Source of the DNA: Pagrus major
Lineage: Eukaryota; Chordata; Actinopteri; Spariformes; Sparidae
Direction of reading: 5' to 3'
NCBI RefSeq assembly: GCF_040436345.1
Contig: NC_133220.1
Coordinates: 3,775,423 to 3,839,422, forward strand
Length of the DNA stretch: 64,000 bases
Shown here: one piece after another, positions 36,541-48,300 of the stretch
How the letters are laid out: each line of letters opens with the position of its first letter
Numbering within the stretch: the stretch's first letter is position 1
Notes under the pieces: generated by a model
Seen by the model: the letters and a program-made list of their open reading frames with translations, nothing else
What the model was told of the DNA's origin: nothing
The model's database searches: none
Position numbers and translations under genes: made by a program

Positions 36541-36923
36541 AGCTGAGCCACCAGGGCACCCTGTAATTCACCTTTTTATTGAGCAGGAGTCAAAACTTTT
36601 CACAGTGCCCTTAGTCAAAAACTCAGATCTGTGCCAAACAGGAAATATCAGGAAAGCAAAGTTCAATAGTAGAGTGCAGCACACACCCACACACACACCC
36701 ACACACAGGATCTAATTTCACTGAGGTTCCTTTCAGCTTTTCATTTAAAAATCCAAACAAACACACTCAGACACCTCACCCACATTTTCCTCGGAAATAT
36801 GAGTCACGTAATCGCTGATGTGTTGCAACAGTCAGGTCTGAGGAGAAAGAAAACAGTGACTTCAGGTGCAGGTTAGAGCTGGAGCCTCTCACCATCACAA
36901 CCCCTCCTCTGCAGCCTGAATGC

Positions 36924-37330
36924 AGCCAGATCTTATCACCTCCAGGTACACGAGCCAAATCTTATCACCTCCAGGTACACGAGCCAGATCTTATCACCTC
37001 CAGGTAAATGAGCCAAATCTTACCACCTCCAGGTAAATGAGCCAAATCTTACCACCTCCAGGTAAACAAGCCAAATCTTACCACCTCCAGGTACACGAGC
37101 CAAATCTTATCACCTCCAGGTAAACGAGCCAAATCTTATCACCTCCAGGTAAATGAGCCAAATCTTATCACCTCCAGGTAAACGAGCCAAATCTTATCAC
37201 CTCCAGGTAAATGAGCCAAATCTTATCACCTCCAGGTACACGAGCCAAATCTTACCACCTCCAGGTAAATGAGCCAAATCTTATCATCTCCAGGTAAACG
37301 AGCCAAATCTTATCACCTCCAGGTACACAA
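36924..37330. repeat. 29-bp minisatellite, about 14 units
   Basis: About fourteen head-to-tail 29-bp units, variants of CCAAATCTTATCACCTCCAG then GTAAACGAG. Each unit carries CTTATC (a GATA-type site on the other strand), CACCT and CAGGTA. The homologous array at 2792-2908 has four. Confidence 0.92.
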
Positions 37331-37813
37331 GGTGTGACAGTTCAGGTAAAGAGGGAACAGCTGACACACCGACATAACAATTACAATTGAACCAATTGAA
37401 GTCATGAACCATGAATTATTATATTATTTATTTTATTTTTTTCAAATTTTGGCCATATCTTACAAATTGCTCCTTTAAAAGCCGGTCATGTAAATAAATG
37501 TGTGTTAAAGAAAAGGTCTTAGCAGTATTCTGGTTGATGTTGCCTTTTAAAGCTGGTTTCTGTAAACTTTATTTATTATTATTATTACATGTATTCTTTA
37601 GATACATCCGGCTGGAGGAGTATTGTCCCGGTTGACAATGCCAATAAAGTGCAATCAAAAAGAGGTCGTTTGGACTTTCAGGTGTCAAAATAAATCACCT
37701 GTGCTGAGCAGTAGCAGATTTAAATGATCATATTTTTAGGCAGTTATTTCTGGCTGTAACTCTGATAACAATTCTTTAAAGTTGTTAATTGATGTAAGAT
37801 CTTTAAAGTCTGT
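37331..37813. other. 3' flank and UTR of the first DNase gene
   Basis: No gene is visible. On the minus strand AATAAATAAA lies at about 37568-37577, some 240 bp past the stop codon, a likely poly(A) signal for the gene at 37814-41951. Confidence 0.5.
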
Positions 37814-40133
37814 TCATTGATCGTCCAAACGTCTTCTCTTGGCCGGTGTGTCTGATGACAGTCCTCTCTTCCTTTTAGGTGCCATCTTCTTCTTCTTCTT
37901 CTTCTGTAATCCCGTTGGCTTGACCTTCTTCTTCTGTGGTCCTGTTAGTGTTTAATTGACATGAACAGGACAAAACTGAAATGTGCAGGTTCACATTTTT
38001 ACTATCTTTTTTTCAGATAGTAAAACATAAATACAGTACATGCAGTATGTATCACTGATGTCAATAAAACAAAAGATACCTGTCGTCTGAGCTTGTCTGT
38101 TTGACGTTGTCCTCTCTGCTTGAGGCAGAGCCGTCCTCCTTCGAGTCGGTGCTTTGTGTTTCTGATCAGTCTTCAGCTCGACCTCCACAGGATAGTGGTC
38201 ACTGATACTCAGAGTCTTGGAAATGAAATACAGTCATATTTTGAATTATGTTCTCTTTTTAAAAACACATTAAACAGTTGATGATAACGAGCTTCTTACT
38301 TCCTCATCAGTCAGCTTGAACTCTCTCTGGAAGTTGAAAGACTTGGCCGAGCCGGGGACGATGGCGTTCAGCATGGTCTGTCCGTACACCACGATCCTGT
38401 CGGTAGAAGCTGCATCATGATCTTTAGAAACAATTAAACAAGACAAAACACAGATTGAGATGTGTCTCACCTGTCGTAGGTGTGGTCGTTGAAGTTACTA
38501 GATGTGGTATCGACATCGTCCTCTATCAGCCAGTGGTAGTGAGCGGAGCAGATGCGGATCTTTTCCTTCTTCTTCTTGGAGAGATAACGTCCGTCTGCAT
38601 TAAAGTCCCCCAGAATCATGATTTTCTGAGGAACAAAGAACACAACACAAAATAATTAACAGTCATGCACGTTTTTTTAAGGGAGTCTGGTCGCTTCGTC
38701 CATGAGCGACAGAGAAGTAGCCAATAATGGTTACTGATTAACAGCCCAGCACACCTGTTTCCTTTTCCCTGAGGACAGCAGGTATCTGTTTCATCTGTAG
38801 TGCATCAGTCATGTCCTTAATTCATTCAGTGCATTTTTATGTGCTTTCAGTTGTAAAGACATTATTCAAAAATTAAATGAAAGAGTGCCCTACAACGTGC
38901 ACAGTCTCTGCCTCTTTATCACACTCAGACTTTCATACTGTATTTGCATTCAGATATGAAACAGCCATAAAGTGACAGGAGGCTGAATAAACAGTGTCTG
39001 GAGTTGAAACGTGTCCAGGAAGGAAAGAAAACATCTCTGAGTAACTAAAGTTAAAAAATACAAAAATAGCTCATTGCAAATGACCAAACATCAGTGTTCT
39101 GCCTTCTCCTGCTCTATTTCCTTTCCTTTTTTTTCTTTTTGTTTTTCAACTCACATAATATCAAAATCAACATGTAAGTAACTAAAATCAGCATAGAGTC
39201 AGTTAATATGACTGCCAGCTGCAACTGCTAACAGTAGCAGCAGCTGGTGGTTACTCTGGTTATATGCTGCCCCCTACTGGTTTGGAGTATTAAATCAAAT
39301 GGTGGCTGACATATTGCACTTTTAAGACAATGTTTGCTGTTGTGTTGGAGAAACTGCAACATTTTGTGACACCAGAAGTTAAAAATGTTTCTGTTGTCCA
39401 TTGAAATGTGTTTACAAACCTGTTTATCTGGAAGATGCATCATAAAAATGGTGTAACAGAAGGAAAAACAAGTGTAACAAAGTCAAACTAACAGCCTCGT
39501 CGCTATATGTGCTATATCACATTTACATGACGTGTATATGAGCTGACATCAATGTCAGCAGGTGGAGGGGTTGGTGGAATGAAACCACTGGATATTTTCT
39601 AGCAGATCACAGGACAATTTCAAGCTGTGTTTGCGCAACAGAACCAGATATTTTAAATTACACTGTGATTTTTTAAAAGTGATTTTTGTGTCTAAACCTA
39701 ACCAGAACGTAAGCACAGCAATGTTAAAACATAAAATTAAAAAAACTGAACAAAAAGAAAAGTTCCAGCACATCTGTGCAGAAACGCACACTGCCAACAT
39801 TTATTCTGGTGATTGTGTCGCTTTCAGACCTACATTAGTTTTCCACTTCTTCCTGATGGCATCGACCACGTCATGCAGCTCGTCCAGCTCCTTCTGCGAG
39901 TCCTCGGGCTTCGTGTGGACTGGGATCAGAACCAGGTCTTTCACAACTGTAATACACAGAACCATAAACACATGCGGACACATTCAGACATAAATCAACA
40001 GAAACACTCAGCACAGACCTGTAGTTGGACAGCTGAAGCGCAGGATGAAGGGCTCTCTGGCGAAGACGTCCACATCTCCAACTTGATTGTCTTCATACTG
40101 ATGACAAGCCTCCAGTGTCACCTCGTCCTTTCT

Positions 40134-40197
<64 letters not shown>

Positions 40198-41951
40198 AAC
40201 ACACACACACACACATAAACACACACTTGTAATAAATCAATGACGTGTTTGTAGGCACGCTACATGAGCAGGCCCCGAGAAAGAATAAGTTTGATCATAA
40301 TAATAATGGTCGTAATTGCTTCCACTGATGTCACTCACTGGCTAAATTGCATTGTGGGTTATGTAGGCGGCAGGCTTTGGAATAAAAAGGTGATATCTGT
40401 GGTTCTGCTGTATCGATCCAGTGTTGTTAGACCAGTGGACTGCTTTTCAAAACCTGGAGCCTTCATTACCCACAATGCACTTTACCCATTGATTTACCCA
40501 TTCATAACAGCTTTAATTTCAGAGTGATCCTTTATTTGAGGGCTGACGGTGAATCTGGACTCTCCTACCTGTAGAAACAAACAAACTGCTCCTTGTAGGT
40601 GTCTCGTCCCAGCTGATTGCTGGCGATCATGGAGTAGGGACGGGTTCGGTTCCAGCTGAGGGAAACAGAAACAACACAAAAAGGAGATTATTACTTTTAA
40701 ACAGACAGAGAGGGAGGCTGAATGGGGAGAAAAGGCGTGTTAGTGTCTCGTATCTGCAGAGATTTTCTTATTTTCCCACTTTGTTGCTGCTCGGGACGCT
40801 TTACCAACCCAACATGTGGCTATTTGACGTCCTGGGAATGAGACTCAACAATCAACTATCTTTGTGGTGCGTTCAGGAACAGCTGGGACAAATCCTACTG
40901 ACTCTACCTTTAACTTTAATAGTCTTTGAATTATATTAATATGACGTGAGCTTCAGTAGCTTTGACCACAAATGTCCTTCAGAGGGAGACTTTTTACTCT
41001 GATACTCTGAGTACATGTCAGAGCCTGTACTCTATTACTTTTACTGGAGTAAAGAAGTTGAATCAGTACTTCTACTTTTACCAGAGTCTGCTTTTACACA
41101 AGTATCTGAACTTCTACTGGAGGAGAGGACGTGTGGACTTTTCTCTGTCAGGGACATGAATATATGCACAAAATTTCATGACAATCAGTTGAATATTTGC
41201 CGAGATATTTCAGTCTGGACCAGAGTGGTGGTCTGTCAAACTGACACCGACATCCCCAGAGGCTTTTTTTGAAAAATGTTCCTTACCAGAAAAATGGACA
41301 TTATTGGTTGTTTTAGTGTTTTACATGTAAGAAAAATAACTCCTCTCTATTTGCTTCATGTGCAGAGAAGTCACCTGCTGCTGTTGAGCTCTTGATGTAA
41401 CTTCTCCATGGCCTTACCGCTCTTATCGATCACCTCGAGTATGACCACCACACTGTACCGAGACATGATCTGGAACAAACACAGTCAAAGCAGCTTGCCG
41501 TTTGAATGTGCACATATCATACTGTGTACATACATGTTAATAATCAGCCCAGGATAAAATGTTGGTGCCGACAAAAACCTGATATGTTTGGTGGGAATTC
41601 GGCACATCTGCAGTCATGTTTTTTGGAAACCAAACTGTGTATTTTAAGCCAAAACTTGATGTTTTCTGAACTCTAAGCGAGTGGATTTTGAGACTAAACA
41701 TAACCAGACTGAGTGTAAAGTGATGCCACAAAATAAAAAATGAAAATAGAACATAAAGAAACTTTTCAACATATCTGTGGTTTGCAGAAAAGTGCATTGC
41801 CAACATGTTTTCTGTGATTGGGTCGTTTATCGTCATTAATATTCAGATTATGTTATTATTAAGGAGTTACCTTGGTGAGGGAGCGGACCACAGTCTTGTC
41901 CGTGACTTTTTTCCAGCCCAGGTTCTTGACATTGAAGGCTGCAATCTTCAT
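37814..41951 (-). CDS. DNase I-family endonuclease with basic C-terminal tail
   Basis: A Mg/Ca-dependent endonuclease of the DNase I family, closest in my memory to teleost DNase1-like 4 and to DNase gamma. Exons: 41871-41951, 41375-41469, 40569-40655, 40019-40131, 39834-39946, 38471-38625, 38300-38396, 38080-38215, 37814-37941; 334 aa. Equivalents of the catalytic residues of DNase I are visible: E39, E81 (TYKEQ), H136 (IPVHTKPE), D170 and N172 (GDFNADG), D214 (HTYDR), H254 (SDHYPVEV). The protein starts MKIAAFNV, level with mature DNase I, so it has no signal peptide. The cysteine pair of DNase I (173/209) is replaced by G175 and H211. Residues 263-334 form a basic tail ending in six lysines, APKRKRG and AKRRRLDDQ, like a bipartite nuclear localisation signal. 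A nuclear role is inferred. A paralogue lies upstream. Confidence 0.85.
40140..40225. repeat. (CA)n microsatellite at a DNase exon acceptor
   Basis: A CA tract on the plus strand. On the transcribed strand it is a (UG)n run ending in GTGTCCCAG, directly at the acceptor of the exon at 40019-40131. Confidence 0.92.
40975..41125. mobile_element. hAT-like MITE fragment in a DNase intron
   Basis: Contains ACTCTGATACTCTGAGTAC, ATTACTTTTACTGGAGTAAA and AAGTATCTGAACTTCTACTG, resembling the right part of the teleost MITE family noted elsewhere. Old and divergent. Confidence 0.35.
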
Positions 41952-44900
41952 TGTGACTTGTGTTCAAAGTGTTGAAACTGTGGAGGAAGAAAAAAAAGGG
42001 AAGAAGCTGAGACAGATGAAGTGTGGGAAAGTGAGATGTTAACGCTGCGGTTGGTTTTGCTGAGAATGAGAACGTCAGCTGTCTTTTACACCACAACTTC
42101 CACACTGTAATGTAGGTGACACTTTGAATTTTATGGCTATTTGTATGGTGGTAATGCATCATATTCTATAAGATAGTGACATGTAAAGTAAATAGAGTAA
42201 AAAATACAGTATTTACCTCTGAAGTGTAGAGGAGTTAAATTAAAAAGTAGTTAACAATGGAAAATAAAAGTACTGAGCTACTTTCTACCACTAAACTTAT
42301 CTTTTTTCCCTTTTACACATTATAATTGAAGTCAGTTGCACTCTCTTTTATTCTTTCTCCTACAACTTAATTGCACATCACAATGCTCAGCTTCTCTCTC
42401 TGACAACAACAATGTTAATTTCAAACAACGTTATGTTATAAAACTGAGTTGTGGACGTTTGCTGCTCTGGTGCAACGTCAGCAGCAATTTTCTAGTTTCA
42501 TTTTGAAGTCTTTAAAATAAAACTGAAAATGTATTTCATTTTAAAATATATCAGCTTTCTGTAAGAGTGTCAGTTCTAGTGCTCTCTACAAGAGTTTTTA
42601 GTTCACAATAGTAGAAAACATTAAACAAACAGAAGAATAACTCACTAGTCCAGTTGAAAGAAGCTTAATATAAAGTTGCTCCTGTATCAGCAGACCGACT
42701 GAACGACTGTGAACCTCTGAGCGACAGGAAGTCACTCTGCTGGTCACAAAGCCAGTTCACACACATGCATGCAAACCACCCAACAGCTCCTGTTATCAGA
42801 AAGTGTTTCCTGTCTGTACGTCCTGCCGAGCATTTAACCACAAACATCACAGTCACTCACACGCTGAGTGGAAAAGACTTGAAGAGAAATTTAAATGTTC
42901 TTTCATCAAGAAAATATCTGAAAGAGAGTTGAGAGGATCAGTGTGTCGTTAGTTTAGCTTTAATCTGACACTCCAGATGGTTTAGTTACACAGAACCATC
43001 TGATAAAACTGTTTGGAAAAGGGCGGGCACTTTAAATAAATGTTTGGCAGATAATTGGACGAGCCATGTGTCTATCACAGGCTAACCAATCAGATCAATA
43101 GCAGGAGAGCACTACCACCAGTGGTACTCTTCTTTGCTCCTCTTTCAATTAAATAAACTCTCCACTTCTGATATAACTGATGCTAATAGCAGCTACGCTA
43201 ACATCTGGAGGAGCCGCCATTGTTTTCTGTCACTTCTCTCTGTTGGTTCAATAGTTGTGTGTTTGACCAACACATAGCTGGAAGTCTGGAAAGACGGATT
43301 TGCAAGATCACACAATCACGATCATGATCCAGCTGCCTCGCAAGGTAAACTTAGCTTAGCATAAATACTAGAATCCAATCGATGGTTGTGTATAAAGGCT
43401 GAGAGAGGGGAAACATGCTTCAGAGATGAGAGCCACACGTGCAAGTCAAAAGTTTTAACCTTCAAGTCTCAAGCAAGTCCCAAGTTCCTGTGGTGAGGAT
43501 CGAGCTAGTCGAGTACCTGCTACAAGTCAAGTCAAGGTAGCTGGTGACCTCCACGCATAGTTTAACTGGTTTTATGGGCCTGAAATCGATTCAAAGCAAG
43601 TCCAAGATATCTTAGACTTAATGCTTTCTAGATAACATTTGATGAGCTGTTAGATAAAATGACACATTCATGTACCTGTGGTGGTGTGGGGGAAGTAGGT
43701 CGTGTCACTGATGTGACCTCTACGGAGGCCGGGAGGTGACATGGATGTGTCTTTTTGTTTTTTTTTAAGTCGTTTTGTGTACACGTGCACATGATGCCCT
43801 CACGCTCCAGCTCGATCAGTCGGCTCTCGCATGTCCACTGCATTTTGGAGCTTCAGGAGGAAGATTGAAGGAAGTTGTGTGAGAGTCTCGTGGAAAAGTG
43901 AAGGTCTTTTAATAAATGTACGTTTTCTGTCACAATTGTCACATGGATATGATACTATATGCACTTACATCCATTGTTAATCGTTCGTCCTGATGAGCAG
44001 AAGTCACTGCTGCAACATTATTTCATAAATGAATCATTACCAAACTACTGTTACCTTGACAACGTGTCCATCAACATGGCTGTCAGAATGGCTAATACCA
44101 CCTTCACCGGGACTCAATCAAAATACCTACATGTGCCTTATACTGTTACACAATAATAATACACCTTATTAACTTCAGTGGAGTGATTATTAATACACTG
44201 TTCTACCAAAAGATGGATGATGACCTCAGACCTTCCTGCAGCAACGCCTGGTTTCAGAGGTAATTCATGTTTTAATAAAACAGACGTGCAGGTTCGTAAT
44301 TCTAGTTTTAAAAAAACCACATCCTTGTCCCTTCCAGGACCCCGTAGACCTCTCCTACTGCTGTTCTCCTCTTTTGTCATAACCTACAAATATATACAAA
44401 AATGCAAATATTTTACATTGTATATTTTGTTTATTATTGTAACTCAAGCAAGTTTCAAGGCCTCAAATTTGCGACTGGAGTCAGACTCGAGTCATGTGAC
44501 ACTGCTGTGTCTGCATTTGATTTTCATTAAACAAGACAACAAGGACGAGGTTGTATTTTAGTTTTACTTGTGTTATATTAAGTCATTTTTGTGGACTTCC
44601 TCACTCTCCGACTCTCCTGGATGTTACTGATTTTTCTGGTTTACAACAAACGTCTGGTCAGTTTTTGTCATTTTAATGCAGAAATGATACATGTTATATC
44701 TTTAATGCAGAAACAACAGAGAGCTTTTCATAATAAAGAAACCACAAAAATACTCGTTGCGTTACGAGTGACTATTAGGGTTATACTGCGGCCCTCCAGA
44801 CATCCTTCTTCTTCTGACTCCCTGTCAGAGATTAATTCACAGAAAGACACAAACAAAACAGAAAATTCAGTTCAGACAGAAGAAGATATGAAGAGAAGCA

Positions 44901-45367
44901 GAAACATCAGTCAACATCTGACATCAGCATCCATCATTATGATCTTACTTGTTGTATTTTCAGGACTTTGGCGACACCTAGTGTCAAAAAAGACGCTGTG
45001 GCTGAGAGACAACATGTCTCATGAACGAGCCATAAGGCACCATTAGTGGCTGATTAGTCTAATTTCTGGGGGACAGAGTTGATCACAGATGTCACTTATT
45101 TTCACCAGGATGGTTAAATGTTTCTAACAAACAATAAAAACATTCAATAAGAATATTTTTTAAAGATGTTATAATCACAAAACAAAGAACATTCAAACAG
45201 ATGAAGGGACCTAAAGCACCAAAAACCCCTCAATACATTTTGTGTTGATGAGTATTCAGTTCTGGTTTGTGTTTCCCACATGGTGCAGGTAAAAAAATAT
45301 ATATTAATGATGTCAGTAAAATACCTTTACTCTTCGTTGGTTGTCTTCTGGGCTCATTAGTCTGATG
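41952..45367. other. Intergenic region between the two DNase genes
   Basis: It holds the 5' flank of the first DNase gene and the 3' flank of the second. A divergent MITE-like stretch is at about 42195-42300. The rest is AT-rich and shows no exon with splice sites that I can defend, and no RNA gene. Confidence 0.5.
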
Positions 45368-48300
45368 TTATCTCTCGTTCAGCTCCACCTCCACAGGGTA
45401 GTGGTCACTGATCTGTTGAGTCTGGAAGAAAAACAAGTCAAAGAAAGTTTTTTAACTTAATTGTATGAAAGTTTTCGAACTGATCTCCGTCCGACTCCTT
45501 CATGCTAAACGTCAGTCTCACCTCTTCATCGGAGAGACTGTACTCTCTCTGGAAGTTGAAAGGTTGAGCTGAGTCGGGCACAACAGCGTCATACATGTCT
45601 TCTCCATACACCACAATCCTGTTGGCAGGAAATGGCAACAACATGAATAAATGTTTTCTAACTTTGACTCTCACTTTACCAGTAGTGGTATGTAGCCATG
45701 CACATGTGATGGTTTTGGTTTACATTTTAAAATCTTTGTCTGAGATATCTGACTCCACACCGGGGACGAGCACCACATTTTGCTTGTTGTTTTCACAATA
45801 TTGACAAAGTAACTGCAGGATGTTCACAGTGAGCTCTGTGGATGAACCGGCCCTGTTTGGGACTTTCTCATCCACAACAGTTCCAGTTAGCAGCTGTGAA
45901 AAAAGCTCAGCTCAAAGCTCTTTAAAAGTCCAGTGTGAAGGATGTTGTGACATCTAGTGGTGAGACTGCAGATTGAAACCAAGTTAATACCTCACAGGGA
46001 GCAACTTTAGCAACAGACACTATTTCATCAAGTTACGTCAAACAACATGTAAAGTTACCTGTCGTAGGTGTGGTCATTATTGTTGCTGCTTGTCGTGTCG
46101 GCATCATCGTCAATCAGCCAACAGTAGGGTGGGGAGAATATGGAGACCTTTTCCTTCTTCTTCTTGGAGAGGTAACGTCCATCTGCATTAAAGTCCCCCA
46201 AAATCATGATGTTCTGCAACAAAAAATCTGCAAATCTTCAAAACATCATCAGTAAGAACAAACTAAACACAACGACAAACTGTGTTGAAGTCCTCCAGAG
46301 TCACACTGAAAATAAACTGGGCATCACACAATCTATATAATCCATGCAGAGGTACGATGAAGACACTCTTCTGGATCTCAGTATGAACCTGATCTGCTGT
46401 AGAGCCTCTGTTACTCATGGCAGCAGTCGTACATCCAGTGGTCGCAATGGAAACATTACAAACTTACTCTCTACCATATACAGTAAGTGTCACATATGTG
46501 CAGTGGTAAAGAAATTGATCAAACATCCTCATATAATAATAATTATTATTACCATACGTTTCATTTATTATACACCACCTACATCAGTCCTCAGGTTGCT
46601 TCTCACAGCTTTTACCACATCATCCAGAGCGCTCAGCTCGGTCTCTGCAGAGTCTGGTTTGGTGTGGACGGGGATCAGGACCAGCTTCTTCACAACTGGG
46701 ACAACAAATACAACCAGTAAGATACATCTTACTAACTAATGCATAACCCCCCTTCGTTACCACACACACACATTTACCTGTATTTGGAAAACTGAAGTGC
46801 ACAAGAAAGGGCTCTCTGGCGAGGTGGTCGGCATATCCTTCATCCCACTGGTAGGATTTGATCACCTTCACCTCATCCACTCTGAGCAGACACAAACAAA
46901 CACACACACACACTTTCAAATGTTTTACTAAATTCACAGAGTTAGATTACCTTTGTTAAAAGTACTGACACTGTGATGAGCACATACGGTACTTGATTTA
47001 CATTAAGAGTCAGTAATTCTCTTCGTACCTGTAGAAGAAGACAAACTTCTCCTTGTGGGAGCTTCGTCCCAGAGGTTCACTGCACTTCATGGCATACGGA
47101 TGTCTTTTGTTACTTCTGTCAAAAGACACAAACAACTGGAAATCAGTTTTTATCCGCCCATCGAAGAAAAATTGTTAAACACAGTGATAATAATTTAGAT
47201 TTATGTTAAAGTGCGAATACATTTGGATGAGTTTAAACATTTTTTTTTCTTGCATTGTGAGAATTGGCTGATGTGTATTCGTCCATGTGCAGACAACGCA
47301 CCCGAAGTCATTCAGTTCTGTGAGGAACTTGTCCATGGCCTTGCCACTTTTATCCACCACCTCCAGCACCACCACCAAGCTGTACCGAGACACAATCTGC
47401 AACAGACATAAAGCAAGAGTGGTGAACGTGGTTGAAAGAGCAACTTGAATAAGGCATATCAGTACAGGTGTTATTATTAACATTTAAATGCTTTTGCTTT
47501 ATTCCAGTGTGCCAGTAAGTCATTGACAATTTGTTCTTTTCAACATTAAAAGGTCATTTTTAAAAAGGGTAAAGCGCCAGAAGAATGTTCTTCATATAGA
47601 CCCATATCAGTTTTGAACCTAGACATGAAGCTTTTAGCAAAAGTCCTAGCCCTGCGTTTGGAGAAAATCCTCCCCAATATCATAACTAATGATCAGACTG
47701 GGTTCATTCGGGGGAGATACTCTTCTCATAATGTAAGAAGATTGATCAATATCATTCAGCACTCCTCAATGTACAGCTCCGAGGCTTTGGTTGTTTCTCT
47801 TGACGCAGAAAAGGCGTTTGATAGGCTGGAATGGCCTTACCTCTTCTCCACACTTAATAAATTTGGTTTGGGGGACGATTTTGTAAAATGGATCCAGATC
47901 TTATATACTTCACCTCTATCAGCTGTAATTACTAATGGGCTCAGGTCTAGTAATTTTAGTATTGAACGAGGCACCAGGCAGGGTTGCCCCTTGAGCCCAC
48001 TTTTGTTTGCCTTGGCTATGGAGCCTCTAGCTGCAGTTATAAGACAGGATGTCAGCATACCAGGAATCACCTTAAATGGCCAACAGCACAAAATTTCTCT
48101 GTATGCCGACGACGTTTTAATCTACCTCAACTCCCCAAGACAGTCAATTCCCAAATTGATAGAGTTAATTAATAAATATGGCTCCTTTTCTGGATATAAA
48201 ATAAATTTTTCTAAGAGTGAGGCCATGGCACTAGGCAACTCACAATTGTTAGATCCAAACATCTCGCAACCATTTCGCTGGTCTCCAGCTGGCTTTTCCT

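Noticed and set aside
43628-43843. Minus-strand open frame beginning MQWTCESRLIELEREG
   Set aside because: It looks somewhat protein-like at the start but degenerates into a lysine run, and I see no convincing partner exon.
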